The notes under the pieces are model-generated. The model was not told where the DNA came from, searched no databases, and worked only from the letters and a program-made list of their open reading frames with translations. This document shows positions 21,455-33,168 of a stretch of DNA of 64,000 bases, in pieces. Location of the stretch: positions 96,173,686 through 96,237,685 of the forward strand of contig OY757911.1 in NCBI GenBank assembly GCA_963585895.1, read 5' to 3'. Source of the stretch: Sepioteuthis lessoniana (Eukaryota; Mollusca; Cephalopoda; Myopsida; Loliginidae). Each line of letters starts with the position of its first letter. Within the stretch, counting starts at the first letter, position 1. Made by a program: the position numbers and the translations under genes.

Positions 21455-22000
21455 AAGGACTTTTCAATAGCTACCACACTAAGGTGTAGGAGAGAGTGGT
21501 ACTCAATTCCCTTGATTGCTCTACTTTACCCTTGATCCTTACCTTATAATGATGAATGTTAAACAAGGTGACATTAAGGCGATGGTTCCCTGAGCTTCTA
21601 AGAAGACAATCATCTGAAGTTTTCAGGTTCAATCCTCACTACAGGCGAGTAATATACAGGAATACTTAACACTTGTACCCGGATATGGCAAACGGAATCA
21701 GAACAGGCGACCCCAGTGGTTTCAATAAAGGACGTAGTTCGAAGTTCCGTGAAGGTTCCCGAGTTCGACAAACACCTGAAGAAGGCAGGAGGACATATCG
21801 GCCGAAACGTTGTGGAAATAACAATAAAGATGAAGACAATAGTCCGAAAAACCTTAATGATAAAAATCAACAAGCTTTGTCACAGAAATTTAGACAACTA
21901 ACATCAAGTACCTCTTTATGAGACTTTCGTTTGACACAACCTAGAACTGAATCCTGGTCTCCCGGACTATTGGCGAACATTGTAATCATTAGGCAAATGG
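21455..22000 (-). mobile_element. S1 SINE split by a nested insertion
   Basis: The S1 body (21455-21574, 'ttttcaatagctaccacac' and 'ctttacccttgatcc') resumes at 21901-22000 ('acatcaagtacc', 'cccggactattggcgaacat'), ending in the minus-strand tRNA head. The halves join seamlessly when 21575-21900 is removed, and 'acat' at 21571-21574 is repeated at 21901-21904, consistent with a short target duplication. The tRNA head is on the right, so the SINE lies on the minus strand. Confidence 0.75.
21575..21900 (+). mobile_element. SINE family S5 nested in S1
   Basis: A box B-like 'aggttcaatcct' (21625-21640) marks a tRNA-related part. It is followed by a body ending in 'cggccgaaacgttgtggaaa', 'taacaataaagatgaag' and 'cagaaatttagacaacta'. 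The same 3' body occurs twice, head to head, at 46.53-46.79 kb. It is younger than the S1 copy it interrupts. Confidence 0.65.
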
Positions 22001-22075
22001 TCCGTTGAATACAAAAAGGACAATATTTGTATGATTCGGCGTTTTGCCAATCTCTGCAAAATGAAATGCGTATTG

Positions 22076-22078
<3 letters not shown>

Positions 22079-22124
<46 letters not shown>
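22079..22124. repeat. (TA)n microsatellite
   Basis: About 22 TA units. Confidence 0.95.
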
Positions 22125-22132
<8 letters not shown>

Positions 22133-22447
22133 GTCTAACTCTAGAAAAATAAAAGTTTCCTTTTTAATGAAAAATTCTACAAATGATTTTTAATTTGGTA
22201 TTTATGTTTTAGTATTTGCCGTATTTGTGCTCCAAACGTGTTTCAGAATTTATATCTCCTTCAGGACATTCATAATGGTTTAGGTGGTCTTTGTTCATAG
22301 CTTTTATTGTGAATATTATTTTGATAGGCTGTAATCGTTTTTACTCCCGGGGAGTATGTCTGCAACAGTCATATTACAGACTATTGTCCGTTAGAACCTC
22401 TGGCCTGAGCAGATTTTTAAAAAAATATATGCATATACAAGTATTTA

Positions 22448-22449
<2 letters not shown>

Positions 22450-22482
<33 letters not shown>

Positions 22483-22490
22483 TGTGTGCA
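22450..22490. repeat. (TG)n microsatellite
   Basis: About 17 TG units; looser TG-rich sequence recurs at 22640-22735. Confidence 0.9.
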
Positions 22491-24328
22491 TTCGCATATA
22501 TGAATGTGCATCCATGTATGCATACATCTGTACATACATATACTTGCAGGGCTGTTTCTTTTTTTTTCCTTTCCCCTCTTTTTTTTTCTGAGTTTTATGA
22601 GTGAGAAGGTATTTGACTCTATAGATAAATACATTTTGTCTCTTTCTGTGTATATATGTTTGTGTGTGTGTCTATGTGCGCTTGAAGTTCGTTTCCGTGT
22701 GTATGTGTGCGTGCGTGTGTGTGTGTGTGTGTGTGAAGTCAAGATCTGTCTAATGAAGGTGTAAATCTATCTGTATTTTTTTTAGTAATGAGTTGTCATG
22801 AGTCTGGTATATTGGCTTTATTTCAAATCATCTATTGCAGTACTAATAAAATTGTTTTAATACATGGAGTTTTCTATTTGCTATTAATTTAATGTTGCCT
22901 TTATGCAAAGAGACTTTAATGTTTAGTGTCGGCATAAAATCTATGCATACCATTTTACAGTTAGACCTTACAGTTAGCCTATGAATTACAGTTTAGATTT
23001 TTATTTGTTATGAGTGTTGCCTACATAATATTTTGAAATGCAGTGTACATAACCTTGTGTTACATCCTGCTCGTGCCAAGAGGTTAACTAAATATAGATT
23101 AGAATTCAAGTATATATGAATTTAATTATGTATAAATAAGTGAGGCTTAATAAAATATACATTAATTCAGGAACATTTTTCTTCAATGGTTTTTATGTTA
23201 TATCAATTTTCTAGTGTTTTTTCATGCTAAATTTATCCCTATAGATGATTAATAGTGGTACTATTTAACCCATAGCTAAAAGGATTTTGTGGGGGTCAGA
23301 CATTTCCCAAGACTGTTTTCCGAAAGTGAACGTAATAGCGCAAATGGTGCTCAAACGTGCTTACTACGATTCTGCAGTCCAGCGCTTTAACCATTACATC
23401 AAGAGGAAACCCTTCTCCCTAAATCAAATAAAGTATAGCTGATGTTCAAAGATGTAAGTTAGCGGTCAGAAAAGGCTATGATTTTTTCCAAAATATTAAA
23501 TTGTTCTTTGCAATTTCATCTTCAATTTCCCCTAAAAAATCCCCCAAAAGTTCCTATTTTTATTTTATGGTCCTAGGTAAAATTATTTCCACATGCTTTG
23601 GGGAACGGCATCGTTAATATAGCAATGTTTGGTAAATGGCAAAAAGTATACTCCGACCAATAATCTCTGGGTTCAAAGTTTTAAATTATATTAGACTTTC
23701 TGTAATATCCCATATAAAAATATTATACCCAATTAATAATTACTTTGAATATCTATTTCTTCCAGTAATTGTTTTTCGTGTGTCAACATTCTAAACGTCT
23801 ACACATGTTTAGATAATCATATGATACTCAGTTATATTTCATTGTATTTTTTAATTGAATATTCCATCTTGATGAATTTGTTTTTAGGTCTCAGATCATT
23901 AAATTTTTTAAAAAAATCTATTAGCCAGAAATAAGTAAACTAAAACTGTATTTTTCTGTAATGGCATTTTCTTTATTTTTTGGCATTGTCTACCAACTTG
24001 CTCGCCGCTCTGTGAAAAGATCTTAAAATATGAGGACTTTATCTTCCTCTGAGAAGTAAGACCTCACCTCGTAAAAGGGAATGTCTAAGGTATAACACTA
24101 AAATACATCTGGGTTTGATCCTCCACTTTTGGATGAAGGGAAGCATGAATTACCAATTTATTGTCACTTATTCCTGGTCCACTCTGGCTCGGCGTCGTAC
24201 TAACTGTTAAGGATGTAACTATGTGTCAAGTATACCTGTTTAATTTTTTTCCGATTAATTATGAATGCTTGAAACTATACGTCTGTATGTAAATAATTTT
24301 CTTTATAGAGCAATATTTGATATCATAT

Positions 24329-24992
24329 TGTTATGTTTTGACCTTTTGACCCAGCCAAAAATGCCATTCAAGGTGATGCACCGGAAGGAGGTGACACATT
24401 CCAATGGCAGTTATGAGAGGAAATCGCGTGGGCGGAAAATGGCTGATGAAATGGGACGAGCAAGAAAAATTCCCATGGTACACTACAGAGTGATGCTCCG
24501 GAAGAGAGTGACCTCTGAACTGCATGATAGTTATTTTCGCTTGATGACGATTAAACATTCGATTTAAAAGATCGAGTGGGCGTCGAACGATTATATAATT
24601 GAGTTGAGTTCGACGAGCCAGAGGAGTTGGAAGATGCCAAGAGAGTTCCAGACTCTTGGAGACGAGATGTGGTAAGGAAAGCCACACCTGACCGAAGGGG
24701 CCCTCGGGAACCCCGTTGGAGTGGACCCCAGCATCAAGAGAACAAGAAAGACACAACGTGACGGTCATAACTTAGGGGTCAAAATATTGCAGTTATTTTC
24801 GATCTGCAGCTCCCTCTCACATGCAACCCTTGAACAACCCTTTCGAACCCTTGTAATAAAGTGAGAGGTAAAATATTGTTAAAGAAGTCTTCCTGAGTCT
24901 TTCTGCGTGCGTCTGTCATTATCATTGCGTCTTTATCATTGCGTCTGTCATTGTTATTGTGTCGTTATGATGCTGTAGAAGACTATATAACA
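24329..24992 (+). repeat. Left long terminal repeat
   Basis: Direct partner of 27951-28599. It starts TGTTA and ends TAACA, a short inverted terminal pair typical of LTRs, and holds a TATA-like box and AATAAA. Confidence 0.78.
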
Positions 24993-27950
24993 TTTGTGAG
25001 ATTTGGTGCCTGTGCCAGGCGAGTTCTTCAAAGATTCAGAACGAACCTAGTTACCGTAAACGAAGTTTTGAGCATCACAACACGACAACAACGAAAAGGA
25101 CAAAGAAAAATGCTGAAAATGAAAGAAGTAAAAAGAAAAAAACAAGAACAAACCGTCAACAATAAGAGGAACGGACCCGAAAGGAACAGAAGAAAAAGAA
25201 GAAAAGAGGAAGACAATGCAACGTGCTGGAAGAAAAGAAGAAAAAATGAGAAGAAAAAAATGTGTAAGTAGATTGCAGCATTCATATAACTTCTATCTCT
25301 CTCTGTCATTTAATTTGATTATAATAGTCAAAGATTAGTTTTAATGACAAGGGCCTTTCTAGAAACATAAAATTAGAAATACTTTTTTTTTTAAATGTGT
25401 GATCCCTAGATAAAAATTGAGATTACTGCTATGTGTAATATTCTATCGAAGTGAGGGAGGAAAAAAGAAGGGAAAACAAAGATTATTAGGGGACAGTTGC
25501 TGTCCGTTTTTTGATAGACAGCAATAGTAAAAAAAAATGTTATCAATGAATTTTTTTCATCGTAAATAGGTCTTTGTGAGTAAAAATTCGTAGTAACTTT
25601 TCATTGGTCCAGACAAGTAGTGATTGAAAATTAGAATTTCCCTCCAAGATCTGGAATCCCGCATATCTGTAGTTAAGATTATTTGGGCAGGTTTTTATGT
25701 TTGGAACTTGTGGATTGGAAATGAGAATTTTTAATCCGAGAAATGGAATCCTGGGAGCATCAATGGGATTGTCAAAGAATTTCGCAGATTGATGTTTGTC
25801 TGAAGAATGCGCATATACTTTTTCGATATTTGTGTAGTTGGGAGAATCGATATTTTCGGCGCTGGTAGAATCAGGCCGTTTTTTTTTCTGTGGAAGTTTT
25901 TGATAACAATTATTGGAGACATGGGTATTGTCGTGGTCCGTATCGATTGAAAATGGTCTCCCCAAGAAGGCAGAGTAACTAAGAGACAGATGTTTTTGTG
26001 TCTGACGAAGCAGACAGATATTTTGTGAGTTCCCCCTGGAGTGAAGCTTTGAGATTGTTATTTGGGAAGATATTTTGAAAAAGGGTTTTGGATGTAATTA
26101 AGATATGCGCAGAATTTTGACGGAACCAGGTGTGGCGAGGATTCACAGATTTGGATTAGGAAATATTTTGAATTGGGAAATGTTGGCAGAATTTATAAAA
26201 GTTTGAGTTGTTTAGAAAAAAAAACGGGATAATTTTGTGAAAAGAAAAAAAAAAGAAGAAGAATGTTTGTAAGCTATTGAAAAAGTTGTATTATAAATCA
26301 GGCTTAATTTATGATACTATAGACTGAAATTGAATAAACTGGGAGGCGAACCTATAGTTATCGTGTTAAGGTAAAGACAGAGAGTTAGATATAAGGTTGG
26401 AAAAACAAGGGACATTGAATGAGCAATTTATTATGAAAAAAAAAAGAAAAAAGAAATGAAAACCAAAACAAGAACAAAAAGCTACAGGACAATGAAAATG
26501 GAGAAAAAGAAAAAAAAAAGAAAAAAAAGAAGAGAAACTTGAACATTGTTGAACACAGCATATGAAAAAAAGAAAGAAAGAAAGAATAGACATTTTTAGT
26601 AAAATAGACAGTAGATAGATTGAAAAAAGAAGAAAAGAAAACTGAACATTTTTGAACTGTGATTGTAACATTGTTTTGACTTGTCGTAAAGTGAAAAAAA
26701 ATTGAGTTTGAGTTTAAAGGCGACATTAGATTTTTTTTCCTGTTCATATTATGAAATTTGACGAAAACCATTAACAGAGGATTTTACACTAGGTTTAATA
26801 ATAATTGCAATTATATTGATTCTAAAAATCATGTTTTTTAAAATTTAGGGTTTTTGTGGAAAAGAAAATATTGGGGGGGTCTATTTTGGAGAAAATCAAG
26901 ACGTGAGAGTAGGACAGACATTCATCCAAGTGGATTTGCAGATTGTTGTTGGGTGGACGGCGAAGAAAGCAATTCTATCGAAGAATTCGCCGGCCCATGA
27001 AGCTGTTCTATTCTTAGATTGGAGTTCCAAGGATGGAATAAAAGAAAAAAAAAAGGCGTGGCCTATTCCAATATTTTGTGGATGATGTCTGAGTCTTTCA
27101 GTCACGATGGTGTTTTGGATTCGTGTGTGATTTTGCGAAACGAAACGAATCTGGGAAAGGCGAGGTGCCTATATATTGGTAGCCACGAGGGTTCCTGATT
27201 AAATTGAAAAGAAACCCGGCGCGGGTTTGATCAGGTAAGGCATGTTCCTCAAGGGCTTGCAAACCAACGTGCATGGAAACAGAAACTTAATGAAAAAAAA
27301 TGGGTAACACATTGCTAATTGGTTTTTTGCGTGGACTTTTTTTTGGTGGTTTACAGCATGCGTACCAGATTGTGATACATTCGGATGTATTGTGATACTT
27401 TGTTTGGGGTCATGATTTTAGTAGTTTATGGGGAATGCTTTGGGATTTGAAGATATTGTTTTAGTTTATGGAATTCTCCGGTTACTCCGGGTAGGAAGCT
27501 GTTGAGTAAAGAACTGGAGTGTGCTCACGAGGAATCCAGGCGAAATATATTGCTGGAATGACCAGGGTCACTAAGTATGTGACCAGGATATGGGACCAGA
27601 GTATGATCCTTTTAGGGTTTTGAAATTTCTTCAAGGAATTATGGAGGGCCCATTGTGTTGAGAGGATAAAAGATGCATCCGTATTGTACCTTGATGCACT
27701 CATGTCAAAATGGCCAACCACGCAAATATGGTAAAACAAAATTTAGATAATGATTAGCCGGGCAAGTGTTACATAGAGAGAACGTCTCCTTCTTAGTAAG
27801 ATTTTGTTTGCTGTAGTTCAAGTGATTCTTTTTGTATTTTCAGCCCTTACTGTCCTTGTAAATTATTCTGTAAAATATGTGTGAGGGTGATCGAGACGTA
27901 CGTGAAGAAAATTTCACATGTGGAATTTTGAAAAATAATTAATGGATGAT

Positions 27951-28599
27951 TGTTATGTTTTGACCTTTGACCCGTTCAAAAATGCCATTCAAGGTGATGC
28001 ACCGGAAGGAGGTGACACATTCTAATTGCAGTTATGAGAGGAAATCGCGTGGGCGGAAAATGGCTGATGAAATGGGGCGAGCAAGAAAAATTCCCATGGT
28101 AAACTACAGATTGATGCACCGGGAGAGAGTGACCGCTGAACTGCATGACAGTTATTTCCGCTTGATGACGATTAAACATTCGATTTAAAAGATCGAGTGG
28201 GCGTCGAACGATTATATAATTGAGTTGAGTTCGACGAGCCAGAGGAGTTGGTAGTTGCCAGGAGAGTTCTAGACTCTTGGAGACGAGATGTGGTAGGAAA
28301 AATCACACCCGACCGAGGGGACCCTGGGAAACCCCGATGGAGTGGACCCCATCATCAGGAGAACAAAAAAGACACAACGTGACGGTCATAACTTAGGGGT
28401 CAAAATATTGCAGTTATTTTCGATCTGCAGCTCCCTCTCACATGCAACACTTGAACAACCCTTTCGAACCCTTGTAATAAAGTGAGAGGTAAAATATTGT
28501 TAAAGAAGTCTTCCTGCGTCTTTCTGCTTGCGTTTGTCTTTATCATTGCGTCTTTCATTATTATTGTATCGTTATGATGCTGTAGATGACTATATATCA
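27951..28599 (+). repeat. Right long terminal repeat
   Basis: Same order and orientation as the left repeat. The preceding 20 bases are not a clear polypurine tract, which is the weakest point of the model. Confidence 0.78.
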
Positions 28600-28603
28600 A
28601 TAT

Positions 28604-30180
28604 GAATGTGTGCAAGAAAATTCTTAAATACACAAAAATATATGCAGAAACGTTCAACGAAGAGATTCCTTAAAAATTAAGTACAATATTAGATTGGTTG
28701 ACATACCTATAAAATCAATCAATCAGCCATACCTACTATTAACTTAGGTAACTTGTTGAATCGTTCATATATTGATGCCCTTCAAAAAGTTTCTGGGGTG
28801 TAATTGCTAACATACTTTGAAGGAAGTGCGGTTTTAACTTAAGTTACATTATCTACTCCTTCTTAATAATGCTCTTGAGAAACCATTAAACCTGTTTATG
28901 CCTCCAGGTATGGGTAAACTGTATCACAATTGTTCTTCCAACAATATTATTTTGCTATTAAATAACCCACGGAGTTTGATATGCCACAAAGCAAATAAAC
29001 CAAACCACATTGATGATACAAATTATACCAGACTCTAAACTGAAAAATGATCTATTATTCTAGACGATTCGTTATTTTCTTTTTCTTTTTTGGTCTATTA
29101 TCAAAAAATGTATCGGTCGATCTATAAATATATCGATTGCTTGGATTTTCCAAAATGAAATAAGCTGGTTGAAGACAGCGATTTACATTCTGTCTAACAG
29201 GATCCAAAACGAGAATGGGAAAATTTTAATTCCAGTTTATCTGGGTAAGCCATTGTAGTCAGACATTTATTTTTAATCTTAACACATGCATCTGTTTTAG
29301 TCAAAGCAGTTTTTATGAAATGAAATCAGTAGTCATCAGTATACTCTAAATAGAATAATTCTGAATGGAGGCATTTTTATTATTCATAGTATTTTCAATG
29401 TAAAATTGTTCCTTCTGTATTCTCATTTGAAGAGCATATAATGGTTCAGTGCGCATCAATTGATGCAGACTAAAAGTATAGATAGGAAAAAAAAAATCCT
29501 GCGAGACGCTGTGGCCGATATCTGTCCTACTTTCTATAATGATATCGACGATTCGAACACAAAAGTTACCAAAAATATGCCGATAAAGGAGAATAATTTT
29601 TCCAGCATAAGATTGCGCCTCTTATAAATTTAATCACTCACATAATTTCTCAGCAACTGAACGTATGTATTTTTTTTTATCTCTACTCAAATTTTAACGT
29701 ATATTTCCACCTGAAAAATCACTACCAGTTACGTCTTCCATAATTATGCTTTACCAATCTACCCGTCTCAAGCTATATATATATATATATATATATAGGC
29801 TTTCTCAATATAAATGGGACCCATGTGAATGGCAATAACTCTACTAATAATTATGTTATGTTTTTTTATGTTTCAGATTTGAAAATATTATACTCAAATT
29901 CTCAATCACAATGCCTTGGGCAAGAGAAGAAAAATATTTTGCGTCACTACTTATTCAGAGACAAAAATCATTCAAAACTGTATCAAAATAGATGCAACGG
30001 ATTAATAGGATAATGATTTATTTCTGAGACCAAAAATTAAAAATGGTTGCATATCCTGGAAGCTGATATAATAACAATAAAACAGCATTAATTTGAGGGT
30101 TGTAGCTTAAAGGGTACATTTTTACATGAAGTGTTCTCAGTGACCGCGATTTTACTTATCCCAGTAACAAATCGTTATCA
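28604..30180. other. AT-rich stretch with an M-repeat head
   Basis: 28955-29012 matches the M head ('ttaaataacccacggag', 'tttgatatgccacaaa', 'aaataaaccaaacca') in minus orientation, without the array. A (TA)n run lies at 29774-29798. A 62-codon frame at 29825-30013 has no known domain. No gene. Confidence 0.5.
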
Positions 30181-30182
30181 TA

Positions 30183-30330
30183 TTCATCATCATATCGCGC
30201 TGGTAGCACGGATATCCCTGACCCTCTCTCGCCACACCTCCCTATCGTTCATCGCCCTAGGTAGGTCTTCAGGACAACATCCTGTATCCTCACATAGCTG
30301 CTGAATGTACGTTCGAGCTGGTCGCCCTGC
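30183..30330 (-). mobile_element. LINE family 1 copy C, 3' end only
   Basis: About 150 bp matching the last part of copies B, D and E: 'tcatcatcatatcgcgctgg', 'tatccctgaccctctctcgc', 'gtaggtcttcaggacaacat', up to 'ctggtcgccctgc', where similarity stops. An extreme 5' truncation keeping the tail and the last ~45 codons. No clear target duplication. Confidence 0.85.
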
Positions 30331-30396
30331 AAACTAAAAGCTAAAATAAATTCACATGAAACAGACATGAGAAAGTAATAAAATAATATATTTGAG

Positions 30397-30441
<45 letters not shown>

Positions 30442-30449
30442 TATATATA

Positions 30450-30490
<41 letters not shown>
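30397..30490. repeat. (TA)n microsatellite with GATA/GCATA interruptions
   Basis: Two long TA runs; the left end of mariner copy 2 abuts it. Confidence 0.95.
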
Positions 30491-30492
<2 letters not shown>

Positions 30493-31397
30493 GGGCTTTC
30501 AATAAGTTTCCAGACTTTTTTGTACAGGCTTTTAAAATTGTCGTAGATTCTTGAAAATTCAGCATGTTATTACTATACATCTTATGAGATGACTGACCAA
30601 TCTTTAGGATTTCACGTTCAAATGAACTGCTACACGAGGAATCGGAATACAGCCTACTAAAGCCTTATTGTTACAGCTGGTGAATTTCAAAAATGCAATC
30701 TGGACATAAGGACACTTTAGAAGAACGATATGCGATAAAATTATGTTTCACACTTGGAAAAAATGCCACAGAAAGGTATGGAATGCTTTAGACTGCTTTT
30801 CGACCATCTTACATGAGTCACTCTTCAGTTTTTGAGTGGAATAAGAGATTTAAGGAAGGCAGGGAGTCTGTGAGGGATGATAAGAGGTGTGGGAGGAGTA
30901 AGGAAGTCAATACACCAGAGTTGATTGGCCAAAGGGTTAGGGTCAGGGTTACTATGTTGAGGTTTTATGGGAGTTCAGGAAGAGATTCCGTCGGAAGAGG
31001 CCAACACTCTTCAAATCAGGTCAGTGGCATTTCCATCTGGACAATGCGCCAGTTCACAACTCCATCATTGTCACTGACTATTTGACCAAGATGGGCTTCA
31101 AGACAGTTCGTCACCTTCCCAATAGTCTAGACCTTGTTCCCTATGACTTCTGGTTTATTCCTTAAGCTCAGATGCTGTCGTTATGAGACGATTGAAGAAA
31201 TGAAAGATGCTGTAACGAAGGTCATTGACACGCTCACACAAGAGGACTTCCATGTGGCCTTCCAGAATTAGTTGGTACGATACAAGTGCATTGCAGCAGG
31301 AGGAGATTACTTTGAAGGTGACTAGAGTTTCATGCGTGTACAATCAATAAAAGTGCCTATACGAAAAAATTCTGGAAACTTATTTAATGATCCTCGT
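30490..31397 (+). mobile_element. Mariner-like deletion derivative, copy 2, both TIRs
   Basis: About 0.9 kb. The left end 'ctttcaataagtttccagac' and the right end (reverse complement 'ttaaataagtttccagaatt') form an imperfect terminal inverted repeat of about 35 bp, flanked by TA. Inside are mariner transposase pieces: 'SVFEWNKRFKEGRESVRDD' (near 30820-30880), a collapsed middle reading 'ELIGQRVRVRVTMLRFYGSS' (near 30915-30975) and a C-terminal part in other frames (30985-31325) including 'TIEEMKDAVTKVIDT' and a final 'GGDYFEGD'. Intact mariners encode about 345 residues; here the central catalytic block is shortened and frames shift. It is non-autonomous but could in principle be moved by a related transposase. 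Confidence 0.8.
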
Positions 31398-31399
31398 GT

Positions 31400-31427
31400 A
31401 TATATATAAATATATATATATATATAG

Positions 31428-31459
<32 letters not shown>
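31400..31459. repeat. (TA)n(GT)n microsatellite
   Basis: TA-rich run followed by about 16 TG units, directly beyond the mariner right end. Confidence 0.95.
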
Positions 31460-31974
31460 CAATCAATTTCATATGAATTAATTTTCCTGTGAATATGTTA
31501 TATGAATATGTTTTCGCTGATTTTTACGTAAATAATTTCCAATAAAAATAATTATGTATGATATCCAAACGATGCGAATTCCTCATAGATATGAAATGTT
31601 TTACTCACAATTTAAAACTCCGGTCTTTTATCGCAGTATTTTTAAAAAGTTCTCTATCCTTATGAACATTAGTTTTCGTACGAGTGCATTATAATGCATC
31701 ATATCAACAGAAATTTTTCAAGAAAAAGATCATGCTAGGCTAAATAATATTTTAAAGAGCAAAGATGCAAGGATTTCCGTATACTTTATTCAATATCATA
31801 GCACAAAACCCTTAGATTTCAACTTTAATAGCACAAATAACTTTTAAATCATGAATAATTGGTAAAAAGATGGTGCGTAAGGAATTCCTCTGCTCATTAA
31901 TTTTATTCACAAAATGTTGACCTTAGTGGAACTTTCATTTACAAGTCTGAAAGTTAATGTTTGGCGGAAGTCTA

Positions 31975-31975
<1 letters not shown>

Positions 31976-32040
<65 letters not shown>

Positions 32041-32043
32041 ACA
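31976..32043. repeat. (CA)n microsatellite
   Basis: About 30 CA units. Confidence 0.97.
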
Positions 32044-32589
32044 TTCTTTTGTCTGTAAGTCTGCTTATTCTCATCAAGCATCTACCAATTAAAGGAGAAG
32101 GAAATACACCGCAATGCGTGATTTCTTGTTATATAAATCGAATCAATAATACATCATCCGTTACTTTAAAGATACACGACTTTCATTCTCGTTTGATTTG
32201 TGGATAGCTTAGATTTCTTTTAGTTATTGTTGAAAAGATGAAAGTTGTCACTTAAGATGCGATATAAATCCTTTTGTATTTGGGTCTTCATTCCTTGAGT
32301 TAAATTTTTCAACGATGTATAATGTATTCGTATATTTCGGTAAATTTAATTTCTCCACATTTCCTAACATTATGTATAACTGTTCCTTTTGCATTTATTT
32401 AGATGCATTCATCTACTTATTTGAATATTCTCTTGTTAAAGTGTTAATCTTTTATACTACACGTAACAAATGCGGGTACGAATATTCTAGATATGTCTCT
32501 GTCTGCGTTCTCTGTGATTTTTGTTGAAAATTTGAAACAAAGGATAAAGTTCGTCTCCAGAAAATTGTGACTTTAATATTTTGATATAC

Positions 32590-32641
<52 letters not shown>

Positions 32642-32645
32642 TGTC
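32590..32645. repeat. (GT)n microsatellite
   Basis: About 25 GT units followed by CTGT units. Confidence 0.97.
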
Positions 32646-32924
32646 TGTGTGTGAGCATGTGTAATTTTTAATCCAGTATATGTTTTCATCTTACATGAAA
32701 TTATCAGTAACTTTTCTTAGTCTTGAGAAGATTTTGGCGAACAAAACAATTCTAATTTCTAATTGTGTATACATCCACTTTGGATGCTTTTATACAAACC
32801 TGATATTATTCAGGTGTAACTTGTAATTTGAAAAAATCTTATACATTATGTCATGTACACATAAAGAATATGAATGGCGTTACTATATTATAATATTATG
32901 GATGTTTTTTTTATATAATATACT

Positions 32925-33168
32925 GGACCATTGCCCTAATAAGTAGAGTGTTCGCCAATGGCCCAGGTAACCGGAGTTCAATCCTAGGTCGCGTCATACC
33001 AAAGACTTGATGCCGCCTTGCTTAACACTCAGCATTATATAGTACGGATCAAGGGTAAAGTGGAGCAAACCAGGGGAAAGGAGTAGCGTCTTCTCCTACA
33101 GTTCGGTGTAGTAGCTACAGAAAAGAGAGACTTCTGGTCACCCTCGACTAAGGTCGCCAACTTTACTT
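32925..33168 (+). mobile_element. tRNA-derived SINE, family S1
   Basis: Plus-strand tRNA-like head ('taataagtagagtgttcgcc', 'cggagttcaatcctaggtc', the latter box B-like), then the S1 body ('atcaagggtaaagtggagc', 'ctcctacagttcggtgtag') and end 'aaggtcgccaactttact'. The only S1 copy on the plus strand here. Confidence 0.85.

Larger units (their letters stand above)
22001..24328. other. AT-rich stretch with tRNA-like and S2-like traces
   Basis: No gene. Microsatellites lie at 22079-22124, 22450-22490 and 22640-22735. On the minus strand near 23300-23400 there is a tRNA-like unit ('tggttaaagcgctggact' as box A, 'cgtttgagcacc' as box B), likely a SINE head. Near 24150-24200 'tcctggtccactctggctc' recalls family S2. 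The rest is unassigned. Confidence 0.5.
24329..28599 (+). mobile_element. LTR retrotransposon fossil without recognisable gag/pol
   Basis: Two direct repeats of about 650 bp bound the element: 24329-24992 and 27951-28599. Both begin TGTTATG and end in a TATA-rich CA, and both are flanked by 'atat' (24325-24328 and 28600-28603), fitting a 4-bp target duplication. Each LTR has a TATA-like 'gattatataattgag' and a polyadenylation signal in 'cttgtaataaagtgag'. Just inside the left LTR 'tttggtgcctgtgcc' could be a tRNA primer site. The 2.96-kb interior is A/G-rich with poly-A tracts, and I find no gag, protease, RT, RNase H or integrase. It resembles a large non-autonomous derivative (LARD). By eye the LTRs differ at roughly 6% of sites, so the insertion is not recent. 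Superfamily unknown; 4 bp would suit Gypsy. Confidence 0.75.
31460..32924. other. AT-rich stretch with two long CA/TG tracts
   Basis: No gene. The frames at 31914-32207 and 32315-32527 consist of AT-rich or simple sequence and show no domain. Confidence 0.6.

Noticed and set aside
24939-25271. 110-codon basic, Lys/Arg-rich frame as a possible gag nucleocapsid
   Set aside because: It starts inside the left LTR, its basic part is translated A-rich sequence, and there is no CCHC knuckle.
26366-26771. Minus-strand frames rich in Phe and Ser as membrane proteins
   Set aside because: Translated poly-T/poly-pyrimidine opposite A/G-rich DNA in the LTR element interior.
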